Shown here: piece after piece, positions 42,566 to 51,040 of the stretch
Position numbering within the stretch: position 1 is the stretch's first letter
Layout of the letters: every line of letters begins with the position of its first letter
Assembly: GCA_903870905.1 (NCBI GenBank)
Contig: CAIQEU010000039.1
Location: 1 to 64,000 of the forward strand
Reading direction: 5' to 3'
Origin: an uncultured Actinomycetes bacterium
Lineage (GTDB): Bacteria; Actinomycetota; Acidimicrobiia; Acidimicrobiales; RAAP-2
DNA length: 64,000 nucleotides
Made by a program: the position numbers and the translations under genes
The notes under the pieces: generated by a model
Databases searched by the model: none
The model's input: only the letters and a program-made list of their open reading frames with translations
Told to the model about the DNA's origin: nothing

Positions 42566-43366
42566 ATGGAGCGCATTGCCGGAAACGTCACGGTGATCAC
42601 CGGAGCAGGGGACGGCATCGGGGCTGGAATCGCCCGCCGCTTCGCTCGAGAAGGTGCCCGCCTCGTCCTGAGCGATATCGATGGCGATGCCGTGCAACGA
42701 ATCACCGAAGAGCTCCGCACCGAGACTGGGGCGTCGGTCCTCGCCCTCAGGGTGGACGTCGCTGACGAAGCGCAGGTCGTCGACATGGTTGACCGCACTA
42801 TTGCCACCTTCGGCACCTGCAACACGCTCATCAACAACGCCTGGGGTGGGGGTCGCCTCGGACGGCTCGAGATGAAGTCCACCGATCTCCTTCGCCGCGG
42901 GATGGACGTTGGGTACTTCGGCCCGTTCTGGGCCATGCGGGCCGCATTCCCCCACCTCCGGGCGGCCGGCGGTGGCTCGATCATCAACCTGTGCTCCCTC
43001 AACGGCGTGAATGCCCACATGGGCACCGCTGAGTACAACGGTGCCAAGGAGGCGCTCCGCGCCCTCACGAGAACCGCTGCTCGTGAGTGGGCTCCCTACC
43101 AAATTCGGGCCAACGTCATCTGCCCTGGCGCCAAGAGCGCAGCGTTTCGTTCCATGGCAGCAGCCCATCCAGAACTCGCCACCATGTCCGACGCTGCGAA
43201 CCCCATGGGTCGCCTCGGTGACCCTGAAGACGACATCGCCCCCGTGGCGCTCTTCCTCGCCAGCGACGATGCGAGGTACGTCACGGGCAACACCTTGTTC
43301 GTCGACGGCGGGAGCCACATCAACGGCGTGGCGTGGAACCCGGACCTCGGACCCGAGATCGACTGA
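42566..43366 (+). CDS. SDR-family oxidoreductase
   Basis: A 266-residue classical SDR: TGAGDGIGAGIARRFA, INNAWGGG (NNAG variant with a Trp), TAEYNGAKEALRA as Y-x-x-x-K, and FVDGGSHINGVAW. The frame begins at 42368, but the ATG at 42566 is preceded by GGAGGGGGG. Its 3' end faces the amidohydrolase at 43373. NAD(P)-linked alcohol/ketone chemistry on an unknown metabolite; the pairing SDR plus amidohydrolase recurs at 35785-37893. Confidence 0.9.
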   Translation: MERIAGNVTVITGAGDGIGAGIARRFAREGARLVLSDIDGDAVQRITEELRTETGASVLALRVDVADEAQVVDMVDRTIATFGTCNTLINNAWGGGRLGRLEMKSTDLLRRGMDVGYFGPFWAMRAAFPHLRAAGGGSIINLCSLNGVNAHMGTAEYNGAKEALRALTRTAAREWAPYQIRANVICPGAKSAAFRSMAAAHPELATMSDAANPMGRLGDPEDDIAPVALFLASDDARYVTGNTLFVDGGSHINGVAWNPDLGPEID

Positions 43367-43372
43367 GTGGCC

Positions 43373-44635
43373 CTAGGGGCGCGTCGGGGTGATCCCGTAG
43401 TCCTCGAGCCACCACTTGGCATCGCGCTCCGCGGTTGGTGACGCCATGAGGTCTGGGTCCTGGTTGAGGTCGGTCGGTGTGTAGCCAATTCGATCTGCGA
43501 TGGGTTGGAGCTTGGCCAGGTCGAGTCCGTAGACCCCAGCAGCGACGCCACCGAGGATTCGTGCCGTCTCGTCGACCGGGATGTCGACGAAGTCCTTCTG
43601 CAACTTGGCGAAGGTGTTCGGCCACGAGCCCTCAGGGTGGGGGTAGTCGGTTCCCCACATGACCGCGTCGGTGCCGAGCACGTTGCGGCGACGGAGCTCT
43701 TCTTTGGACATCGTGGACGCACCGGCGAAAATGTTGGTGCCGAAGTACTCCGATGGGAGCTTGGAGATCTTGCCTTCGAGCAGTGCCGCCATCTTCTTCG
43801 TGGTGTGGCCGCCGCCCATGTACTGATCCCACTTCCACTTCGTGTCGGCGATCCAGTAGGCCGCAGCTTCGGTGACTACGAACTTGAGGTTGGGGTGGCG
43901 TTCGAAGGCTCCGGAGAACAGCAGGTGCCAACTCGGCCGCGCCGCCCACCAGACCACTTCAGCCAAGTAGATCCCGAGGTGATCGTTGTAGTCCTCGTGG
44001 GGCGCTTCCCCAGAATGGGTGTGGACCGGCAGGTTCGCTGCTGCGCATGCCGCCCAGAACGGCTCGTAGACCTCGGAGGAGTAGGGCGGACGATCGCGCC
44101 ACATGGTTGGAATCATGACGCCACGAATTCCCGGCTGGTTGGCCGCCCACTCCACTTCGTCAACCGCACGAATCGGATCGTGGCACAACGGGATGAGGGC
44201 GATGCCGGCCCGTCGCTCCGGACTGGTCGAGCACAAATCAGCGAGGAACCGGTTGTGGGCCCGTGCTCCAGCGAACGCGAGTTCGGCGTCGAGTTGCATG
44301 CCTGCGGCGAGACCGGCGTCGAAGGGTGGCGAGCCCATGCCGGTTACCGCATCCGCATCGGCGAACAGCACGTCGGCGGCCACGCCGTCGGCATCGAGCT
44401 CCTTATCGCGGACCGAAGGGTCGTAGGCGCCGCGAAGGCCCTCTTCGTTGGAGGTCTCCCACCCCATGATGAACTCGTAATTCGACTCGAGCTTGAGCTT
44501 GCGCTCCGCTTCCTTCTGCGCGACCCAGGTCGCGAACGCCGGACGGAACCCCGGGTCGAGATACCGCTCGTACTCGTGGATCGGAAGACCGCAGTGGCCG
44601 TCCGCCGAGATGATGACGTACTTCTCATTCCCCAT
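43373..44635 (-). CDS. Amidohydrolase_2-family metal-dependent hydrolase/decarboxylase
   Basis: A 420-residue protein with IISADGHCGLP, LPVHTHSGEAPHED and VMWGTDYPHPEGSWP, the metal-ligand and catalytic positions of amidohydrolase_2. It is a distant paralog of 36664-37893. The substrate is presumed a cyclic or aromatic carboxylic acid. No canonical ribosome site is obvious: the first codons follow AGGGGGAATC. It ends 7 nt after the convergent SDR. Confidence 0.9.
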   Translation of the reverse strand: MGNEKYVIISADGHCGLPIHEYERYLDPGFRPAFATWVAQKEAERKLKLESNYEFIMGWETSNEEGLRGAYDPSVRDKELDADGVAADVLFADADAVTGMGSPPFDAGLAAGMQLDAELAFAGARAHNRFLADLCSTSPERRAGIALIPLCHDPIRAVDEVEWAANQPGIRGVMIPTMWRDRPPYSSEVYEPFWAACAAANLPVHTHSGEAPHEDYNDHLGIYLAEVVWWAARPSWHLLFSGAFERHPNLKFVVTEAAAYWIADTKWKWDQYMGGGHTTKKMAALLEGKISKLPSEYFGTNIFAGASTMSKEELRRRNVLGTDAVMWGTDYPHPEGSWPNTFAKLQKDFVDIPVDETARILGGVAAGVYGLDLAKLQPIADRIGYTPTDLNQDPDLMASPTAERDAKWWLEDYGITPTRP

Positions 44636-44664
44636 GATTCCCCCTCAGGGTCGCTGCCTCTGGA

Positions 44665-46305
44665 CTACTTCACCGCCCTACCGTTCACGCACCATGCGCT
44701 GTTGGGTACGCCGACGCAGGGGTTCGGCATTGTGGCGAGCTTCGATGGGGCCGGCAACGGCTGGAGAACGGTCCCGGTGTGCTTCGGGTAGTTCGCTCCC
44801 GACGGGCACGAACCGAAGCCCGTGTCACAGATGGCCTGCAGGTAGAGCGGAAGACCTGGACCCACCGCGTTGCCCGGGTGCGTGCCGGTGCACTTCAGTT
44901 CCCTTGCGATTCCGGTTGGGAACATGCCATCGGGTGTCACGTTCTTCGAGAAGCAGTTGGAGGCGTGAGGGTTGAGGGTCAACTCACCGAGGTCACCATT
45001 CGAGGGATTCCCGAGCGAACCGTTCTTCGAGAACTTGTTCCCCGTAATCGTGTCGTTCTTCGGGTCGAACACGCAGCCGAGTCCTTGAACCTGGAATCCG
45101 CCTGCATCGGCGCATGCCGTCGGCGTGGGCGGGGTGTCCGAGTCTGGGTAGGGAACGACGAGCAGGCCCCATGCGTTGTTGTTCGTGAAGGTGTTGTTCA
45201 TCACGGTGTCGTTGATGCCACCCGACAAGGTCATGCCGGTTCCAGGAGGACCAGCAGCAGCGGTGCCAGCTCGAGGAGCATTGGCGTTGTTGTTGTTCGT
45301 GAAGGTGTTGTTTCTGAGGACCCAGCACGAGTGCGTGTGGGTGATTGGGGAGATCCCATTGTTCGGGCAGGCACCGTTCTGCGGCGGCGGCGGGTCACCA
45401 GCGACTTGGGTGTTGGTGTCGAATCCATCGGTGTTGTTGTCGAAGAGCGAGTTCTCAATCACGAGGGCGCCACCAGAGTTCGTTCCCGAGTAGCCGAGCG
45501 CATTGCCCTCTGCCCACACCTTGTTCACCGTGGCCGAACACAGCTGGCGGCAGGCGCCGATGTAGAACCCGGAGTCGTTCATGTTCGAGGCGTAGTCGTA
45601 GCTCCACGAACCGTTCGAAGCGTTGGAGGAGAAGATCCCGTAGGTACCCGCAGTGTTATTGCCACCGAAGTAGGTCGTAGTGGCGGTGAGGTAGGAGCCC
45701 TCGTAGCCGCTCAGCCCAATCGCGTTGGCATTCTCCTTGCCGTTCCACCAGATCTGGTTGCCGCCGCCCCAGTTCCCCGAGAGGTAGTTGCAAATGGTGA
45801 GGTTGTCGACTGAGACGTTGTTAGCGGCGTAGACGTCGATGCCGTTGCGACCGGCGACTCGACCGTTGACCGTTGGTCCGACCTGCTGGTCACCAGCTGC
45901 TGTACTGCAGGCCGGAGCGCCGACCTTGGTGCCGTCGATGACCGTGGTGTTGCGGCTCATGCCGCGAATGTGAATCCCTGACGTCGTCACGAGGACGCCA
46001 CCGAACGAGCCTGCGCCGTACTGGCTCTCCGACGGTGTGTTCGTGAGGTCTGCTCGCTCCTTGTAGTCACCTGGGGCGACCAGGATCCAGTCTCCTGGTT
46101 GTGCCGCGTTCACCGCTGCCTGCACGCTCGAGTACTGGCCGACGTGACCGTTGTAGGTCCCAACCGTCAACACGTGACCCGTCACATGCGCCGCCTGGGC
46201 GCTCGTGGCCGTTGCCGACAGCGCGACGAGGCCCGTCGCAGTTCCGGCGATGGTGGCGAGCGCCACTGCACCGCGGATGAATGAACGCTGGACCCGATTG
46301 TTCAT
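44665..46305 (-). CDS. Secreted right-handed parallel beta-helix protein
   Basis: The 546-residue product has a Sec signal (NNRVQRSF, hydrophobic stretch, SATATSAQA as likely cleavage region) and a body of Asn/Gly-rich coils typical of parallel beta-helices: NGIDVYAANNVSVDNLTICNY, SLFDNNTDGF, NNTFTNNNNANAP and NNTFTNNNAWG are successive rungs. The fold is shared by pectate lyase-like enzymes, alginate epimerases and surface proteins. No clear catalytic Asp/Arg set can be named; a polysaccharide lyase or adhesin is possible. GGGGAAG precedes the ATG. Confidence 0.85.
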   Translation of the reverse strand: MNNRVQRSFIRGAVALATIAGTATGLVALSATATSAQAAHVTGHVLTVGTYNGHVGQYSSVQAAVNAAQPGDWILVAPGDYKERADLTNTPSESQYGAGSFGGVLVTTSGIHIRGMSRNTTVIDGTKVGAPACSTAAGDQQVGPTVNGRVAGRNGIDVYAANNVSVDNLTICNYLSGNWGGGNQIWWNGKENANAIGLSGYEGSYLTATTTYFGGNNTAGTYGIFSSNASNGSWSYDYASNMNDSGFYIGACRQLCSATVNKVWAEGNALGYSGTNSGGALVIENSLFDNNTDGFDTNTQVAGDPPPPQNGACPNNGISPITHTHSCWVLRNNTFTNNNNANAPRAGTAAAGPPGTGMTLSGGINDTVMNNTFTNNNAWGLLVVPYPDSDTPPTPTACADAGGFQVQGLGCVFDPKNDTITGNKFSKNGSLGNPSNGDLGELTLNPHASNCFSKNVTPDGMFPTGIARELKCTGTHPGNAVGPGLPLYLQAICDTGFGSCPSGANYPKHTGTVLQPLPAPSKLATMPNPCVGVPNSAWCVNGRAVK

Positions 46306-46383
46306 GACTTCCCCCCGGAAGGCACCGTTGCGGTGCACCTCCGGCGACAGTAGCACTCGCGCCAGAGCGCCTGCGAAGTCACC

Positions 46384-47604
46384 TCAGGCGAAGAGATCCG
46401 CTCCGAGGGTCTGGCCCTTCTCGAGGCCCGGCGGGCAGGCGAATACTGCACTCGTCGTTGCCGTGACGTAGCGCATGAGGGCATCGGTGCGCGCCAAGTC
46501 CCCAGCGAGGGTGGCGAACTGGGCCATGGGATCCCGCTGGAAGCAGATGAAGAACAACCCGGCGTCGTAGGCCCCAGTGGTCGGGTCGAGCCCATCGATG
46601 AAGTTGTAGCCGCGACGCAGCAGGTGGATGCCGTTGTTGGTCGTTGGTGCCGCAATACGGATGTGGCTGTTGGCCGGAATGATGGGGTCGCCGTGGGGGC
46701 CCTGTGCCGCGAGATCTGGTGCGTCGTGCTCGGTGGTCCCCGTCAAGGGAGCACCCGATGCTCGGAATCGCCCGATGACCTGTTCTTGGTCGGTCAACGG
46801 GAGTGACGACCACGCCTCGAGGTCGAGTCGGAGCCGTCGCGCCACGAGGTAGGTCCCGCCACCCATCCACGGCTGATCGTCGCCCGGGTCCACCCAGACC
46901 CAGCGCTTGAGCAGTGCCGTGTCGCTCCCGGTCAGGTTGTTGGTGCCATCTTTGAATCCGAGCAAGTTGCGCTCGGTGGGCTGCGAAGAAGACGTCGTCG
47001 AGGTTCGACCGGTGCCGATCTGCAACGCTCGCAGCACCACGGTGCCTTGTCCGAGGAGCGTCAAATTCCGCACGGCGTGGAACGCCACCATGGGGTCATC
47101 CGCGCAGGCCTGGATACACAGATCGCCGTTCGAGGTAGCGGGATCGAGGGCATCTCCGGGCAAGATCGGCACGGGTTGCAGGACGCCTGGTTGCCGACGG
47201 CTGAGCCCAAACCGAGCGTCGAAGAGGGATGGTCCGTAGCCGAAGGTGAGCGTCAACCCTGAGGGTGCTAGTCCCGTCGCCTCACCGGTATCAGACGGCG
47301 GGTAGGTGTTATCCCAGACGGCCGGGATGGGGCGGCCCTCGGCGAGGATGGGGGCAACCGTTCCCCAGGTGCTGAGGAGGCCCTGGAGGTCATCCCTCGA
47401 CCCCACGACGTCGAAGGTTGCGAAGACCAAGTGATCTTGTGTGGGTGTCGTGATACCGGCTTGGTGGGAACCGTGGAACGGCACGGTCCGTGCCGTCCCC
47501 GAGAACGGTGCCCCCGCCTTCAGCGCCAGCGCGGCGGCTGACAAGGTCACAGAGGACGTGGCGAGCACCGCACGGCGAGAGATTCCCGGCTGGTTGCCGC
47601 TCAT
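46384..47604 (-). CDS. efeB: EfeB-like Dyp-type heme peroxidase, Tat-exported
   Basis: The 406-residue protein starts with a twin-arginine signal (GISRRAVLATSSVTLS) and matches Dyp-type peroxidases of the EfeB group: HLVFATFDV at the N-terminus, LLGFKDGTNNLTG with the catalytic Asp (G-x-x-D-G), the proximal heme His region, and HIRIAAPTTNNGIHLLRRGYNF. EfeB oxidises ferrous iron or extracts heme iron for uptake. The ATG overlaps the end of efeO (ATGA at 47601-47604), so they are coupled. No EfeU permease is adjacent. Confidence 0.92.
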   Translation of the reverse strand: MSGNQPGISRRAVLATSSVTLSAAALALKAGAPFSGTARTVPFHGSHQAGITTPTQDHLVFATFDVVGSRDDLQGLLSTWGTVAPILAEGRPIPAVWDNTYPPSDTGEATGLAPSGLTLTFGYGPSLFDARFGLSRRQPGVLQPVPILPGDALDPATSNGDLCIQACADDPMVAFHAVRNLTLLGQGTVVLRALQIGTGRTSTTSSSQPTERNLLGFKDGTNNLTGSDTALLKRWVWVDPGDDQPWMGGGTYLVARRLRLDLEAWSSLPLTDQEQVIGRFRASGAPLTGTTEHDAPDLAAQGPHGDPIIPANSHIRIAAPTTNNGIHLLRRGYNFIDGLDPTTGAYDAGLFFICFQRDPMAQFATLAGDLARTDALMRYVTATTSAVFACPPGLEKGQTLGADLFA

Positions 47605-48473
47605 GCGAAGTACCTCCCGTTGGTGTAGCCATCGAATGCTCCAGCGAGTTGGCCGAGTACCCCTTCGAGCGCCATGGCTTTGGCGGCGATGCCTCGAACC
47701 GCGTCCCGGTTGACCTGGCCGTCGCGAGCCGAGATCGTCGTGAGCGACGCACGGAACGCGTTGATGGACCGCTCGAACAAGACGGCGGTCGCCGGTTCGA
47801 CGAGGCGGGCCAAGGGCAGCAGCGTCGCACTCGCCGCGAGCGCACCTCGGCCGACCGCCACGACGTCGAGGATCTGATCGTGGCTCCAGGGCTCAGGGTC
47901 ACCGCCGAGGCAGGTGGTCACGAAGTACCCCAGGTTCTCGACCTGGTGGGCGGCGATTGTGCTCGGCTGCACGATGGTGCGGAAGAACCCGATGGCGTAG
48001 GTCGCCCCCGCCAGCACGAGTGCGGGGGTGGCGGCAGTTGCGACCGACTGCGGCCCGTGGAAGAGGCCGAATTCGATCGCGTGGAGCCCGCCACCGGCGC
48101 CGGTGGCATCGACCGGTCCACCAATGGCGCTCCACGCTCCCGGGCCACCGCTCAGTTCTGGCCGAAAAATGTCGAAGGCTGCCTGCGCTCGTCGCCAATC
48201 CGCGATCGCCGCCGTTGTGTGGTGCGCAGCCAGATCGTCGTGCAGCGCCCGCACCGCATCGTTGAACGCCGTCGCTGCCGTCACAATTTGGGTGCGGTAG
48301 GCGTTGGTCGCTGCAAGGGTCGCCGCCTGCTCGGCCGGCGTCGGCACGACTCCTCGGACCGTCGTCGGCGTTGGCCGTGACCCTCCACCGCATGAGGACA
48401 GCACCGCTGCGACGAGAACAGCTGCGCTACTCGCGGTGATCCACTGACGGAACCGCTGTCGGGGGACGGACAT
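47601..48473 (-). CDS. efeO: EfeO-like iron uptake lipoprotein
   Basis: A 290-residue lipoprotein with a signal peptide ending in LSSC at about residue 28 (lipobox), and the imelysin/M75-like helical domain. LHAIEFGLFHG contains the H-x-x-E metal-binding motif of EfeO/imelysin. TTAAIADWRRAQAAFDIFRPELSG and the C-terminal ARDGQVNRDAVRGIAAKAMALEGVLGQLAG further match. It has no cupredoxin domain, so it is the short EfeO form. TACGAT lies 7 nt before the ATG. Confidence 0.85.
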   Translation of the reverse strand: MSVPRQRFRQWITASSAAVLVAAVLSSCGGGSRPTPTTVRGVVPTPAEQAATLAATNAYRTQIVTAATAFNDAVRALHDDLAAHHTTAAIADWRRAQAAFDIFRPELSGGPGAWSAIGGPVDATGAGGGLHAIEFGLFHGPQSVATAATPALVLAGATYAIGFFRTIVQPSTIAAHQVENLGYFVTTCLGGDPEPWSHDQILDVVAVGRGALAASATLLPLARLVEPATAVLFERSINAFRASLTTISARDGQVNRDAVRGIAAKAMALEGVLGQLAGAFDGYTNGRYFA

Positions 48474-48480
48474 GGTGCGA

Positions 48481-48486
48481 ATCGTA
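48481..48486 (-). promoter_or_regulatory. -10-like hexamer of efeO
   Basis: TACGAT on the minus strand, 7 nt before the ATG at 48473. Suggests a leaderless efeOB transcript. Confidence 0.4.
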
Positions 48487-48509
48487 GGACTGATCCCGGC
48501 GCTTCGGAA

Positions 48510-49193
48510 TTAGCCCGGGAATCCCCAGTGTGTGGGAGGCCAGATGATGAGTTGCACCTCACCGACCACCGAGGAGGTGGTGATGGTCCCCCACATCCTG
48601 CTGTCACAGGAGTTCGGTCGGTTGTCACCCATGACGAAGAGGTGCCCGGCCGGAATCACGGTGGTCGGGATTGGGGTCGACCCGAGGTCGTGCCCGTCGG
48701 GTGGCAACCAGGTCTCGTGCAGGACCTTGCCGTTGATGAGCACGGTATTGCCCTTCGACGAGATCGTCTCGCCCGGCAACCCAATGACCCGCTTCACGAG
48801 ATCGGGGACTGGAGGGCCAGAGCACTCGCCTTCCTCGTTCGCCGGCCTCGAGAACACGATGATGTCGCCCCGGTGAATGGAGTGGAAGTCGTAGGCCAGC
48901 TTGTTGACCAAGATGCGATCACCAATCGCCAAGGTCTGCTCCATCGAGCCCGACGGGATGTAGAAGGTCTGGGCGACGAAGTCTCGAACGACGACTGCAA
49001 GGAGAACGGCGCACACGATGACGATGGCCCACTCTCGAAGGATCCGAGCCGCACGGCGCTTTCTGGTCGGACGAGCTGGCTCGTCGTTCACCTCGACGTC
49101 CCCGGACGTCGCTGGTTGCGCGCTCAGATCGCCGTCGACTTCTGCATCGTCGTGATCTGCCGAACCGGCATGAGGCGTTCCGTCGGCATCCAC
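48510..49193 (-). CDS. lepB: Signal peptidase I
   Basis: A 227-residue type I signal peptidase. A polar N-terminus (1-50) is followed by one membrane helix (EWAIVIVCAVLLAVVVRDFV). FYIPSGSMEQTL holds the catalytic Ser, DLVKRVIGLPGETI holds the catalytic Lys, and MGDNRPNSCDSRMWG is box D. It removes signal peptides from exported proteins on the outer face of the membrane. The GTG at 49193 follows TAGATT by 6 nt. It is next to efeO, but nothing links them functionally. Confidence 0.96.
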   Translation of the reverse strand: MDADGTPHAGSADHDDAEVDGDLSAQPATSGDVEVNDEPARPTRKRRAARILREWAIVIVCAVLLAVVVRDFVAQTFYIPSGSMEQTLAIGDRILVNKLAYDFHSIHRGDIIVFSRPANEEGECSGPPVPDLVKRVIGLPGETISSKGNTVLINGKVLHETWLPPDGHDLGSTPIPTTVIPAGHLFVMGDNRPNSCDSRMWGTITTSSVVGEVQLIIWPPTHWGFPG

Positions 49194-49199
49194 GAGCCA

Positions 49200-49205
49200 A
49201 ATCTA
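49200..49205 (-). promoter_or_regulatory. -10-like hexamer of lepB
   Basis: TAGATT on the minus strand, 6 nt before the GTG at 49193. Consistent with a leaderless start. Confidence 0.4.
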
Positions 49206-49233
49206 CCCCGGCAATCTTCTCCGGCTTCCCCGC

Positions 49234-50964
49234 TTATGCGAACTGACCGCTGCGGAGCAGTCGACCGGGCAGCGCCCCCACGTGGGTGCCGTCTTCGAAG
49301 GTCACCGTCCCAGACTTAATCGTGGCGACGTAGCCGGTTGCTCCTTGGAGGATCCGGCGTCCACCGGCAGGGAGATCTTGAACCACCCGCGGTGCCGTGA
49401 TCGTCAACGCGTCGTAGTCGATGACGTTGACGTCAGCGAGTGCACCAACGGTGAGCCGACCCCGATCGGTCAAGCCGTAGAGCTGCGCCGTGTCGTGCGT
49501 CTGCTTCTTCACCGCTTCTTCGAGTCGTAGCCGGGCGCCATCACGATCTCGGGTCCAGTGGGTGAGGAGGTAGGTCGGCAGCGATGCGTCACAGATCGTG
49601 CCGACGTGGGCGCCACCATCGGCGAGACCGGAGATCACCTCAGGGTGGGCGAACAGCTCAGCCACGTGGTCCAAGTTCCGCGACGAGTAGTTGAGGATCG
49701 GCAGGTAGAGCAGGCCGTGGCCGTCGTGCTCGGCCATGGCGTCGTAGGCAATGGCCATTGCCGACTGGCCGCTCCGCTCGGCGAGGCCAGTCAGGCAGTC
49801 CTCTGCTCGTGGCTCATAGTTCGGTGGAGTGCCGAGGAGGAAGGTAGAGGTAAGCGCTCCGTCCATCCGAATCCGCTCCTCGTCATTCGCTGGCTCCCAC
49901 GACACGATGGCGTCCCGCATGGAGGCATCGGTGAAACCGGCCACGAAAGCGGCTTCATCTGCAGCCGATTCACGAAGGGCCTTGTAGGCGGGGATGGCGT
50001 CGAAGAGCGAGTAGGTCGTGAAGTTCCCCGTCAAGAGCCCCGTCGGGCGACCGGCGACTTGCGGTCGGAGTTGGGCGCCATCGGCGTTGGCCTTCAGCGA
50101 ATGCTCGAGCAGGGTCCGCCAGAGTTCTGGATCAGCGTCGGTCTGCAGGAGGGCGTAGGTGAGCGGGAGGCCGATCTCCTTCGACAGCTCCGCCATCCAC
50201 TCCACTTCACGACGCATCCCGGCGGCGTCTTCGCCAGCGGTTCCAAGTGGAGCGACTTCGTAGACCCCTCTGCCGACGCTGCCGAGGGCTCGACCGAGAC
50301 CGAAGAGCTCATCGGCCATCGCGAAGGTCCCAGGAACTGGCTCGCCGTCGAGTGCCCGGTGCGCCAAGGTTCGAGATGTCGAGAATCCGAACGCACCAGC
50401 CTCGATCGCCTCGCGAACGATGGCCGCCATCTGAGCGATGTCCTCAGCGGTCGCTGGTTCATTGCGAGCGCCGCGGTCCCCCATGACGTAGCCGCGAACC
50501 GCTCCATGGGAGACCTGCGTCGCCACATCCATCGTCCAGCGGGCGTCGTCCAAGCCGTCCAAGTACTCCGGGAACGACTCCCATCCCCAGGTGATGCCCT
50601 CGGCCAGCGCCGTACCGGGGATGTCTTCTACCCCCTCCATGAGTTCAATCAGCCACTGATGACGATCGGGTGCGACCGGTGCGAAGCCCACACCGCAGTT
50701 CCCCGTCACGATGGTGGTCACCCCGTGCACCGACGTCGGGGCGAGCACCTCGTCCCAGGTGATCTGCCCGTCGTAGTGGGTGTGGCAGTCGACCCAGCCC
50801 GGGGTCACGATCTTGCCGGCGGCATCGATGCTTCGGCGGGCAGGCTGGTCGCGCAGGTCCCCAATGGCGGTGATCATCGTTCCCTCGATGCCGAGGTCGG
50901 CGCGGTAGGGAGCCCCACCGAGACCGTCGACAATCAGGCCAGACGTGATGAGTAGATCGAACAT
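49234..50964 (-). CDS. N-acyl-D-amino-acid deacylase-like amidohydrolase
   Basis: The 576-residue protein is an amidohydrolase: VDCHTHYDGQITWD provides the first metal ligands, GNCGVGFAPVAPDRH is the D-aminoacylase signature, and GLADGGAHVGTICDAS is the late Asp/His region. Family members deacylate N-acyl-D-amino acids or related N-substituted compounds. The frame runs to 51651, but the ATG at 50964 has GAGGGGGAACC upstream and is the natural family start. It ends 40 nt from lepB on the same strand. Confidence 0.92.
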   Translation of the reverse strand: MFDLLITSGLIVDGLGGAPYRADLGIEGTMITAIGDLRDQPARRSIDAAGKIVTPGWVDCHTHYDGQITWDEVLAPTSVHGVTTIVTGNCGVGFAPVAPDRHQWLIELMEGVEDIPGTALAEGITWGWESFPEYLDGLDDARWTMDVATQVSHGAVRGYVMGDRGARNEPATAEDIAQMAAIVREAIEAGAFGFSTSRTLAHRALDGEPVPGTFAMADELFGLGRALGSVGRGVYEVAPLGTAGEDAAGMRREVEWMAELSKEIGLPLTYALLQTDADPELWRTLLEHSLKANADGAQLRPQVAGRPTGLLTGNFTTYSLFDAIPAYKALRESAADEAAFVAGFTDASMRDAIVSWEPANDEERIRMDGALTSTFLLGTPPNYEPRAEDCLTGLAERSGQSAMAIAYDAMAEHDGHGLLYLPILNYSSRNLDHVAELFAHPEVISGLADGGAHVGTICDASLPTYLLTHWTRDRDGARLRLEEAVKKQTHDTAQLYGLTDRGRLTVGALADVNVIDYDALTITAPRVVQDLPAGGRRILQGATGYVATIKSGTVTFEDGTHVGALPGRLLRSGQFA

Positions 50965-51040
50965 GGTTCCCCCTCGTTTGGCCCATCGTGGCACCGCGAG
51001 CCTGTCCTCGTCCACCGAGTCCGCTGCCGCACCTCGAGGT

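Noticed and set aside
42421-43068. Long N-terminal extension of sbcD
   Set aside because: The frame overlaps the SDR at 42566 on the other strand, and family homology begins at the GTG at 42420.
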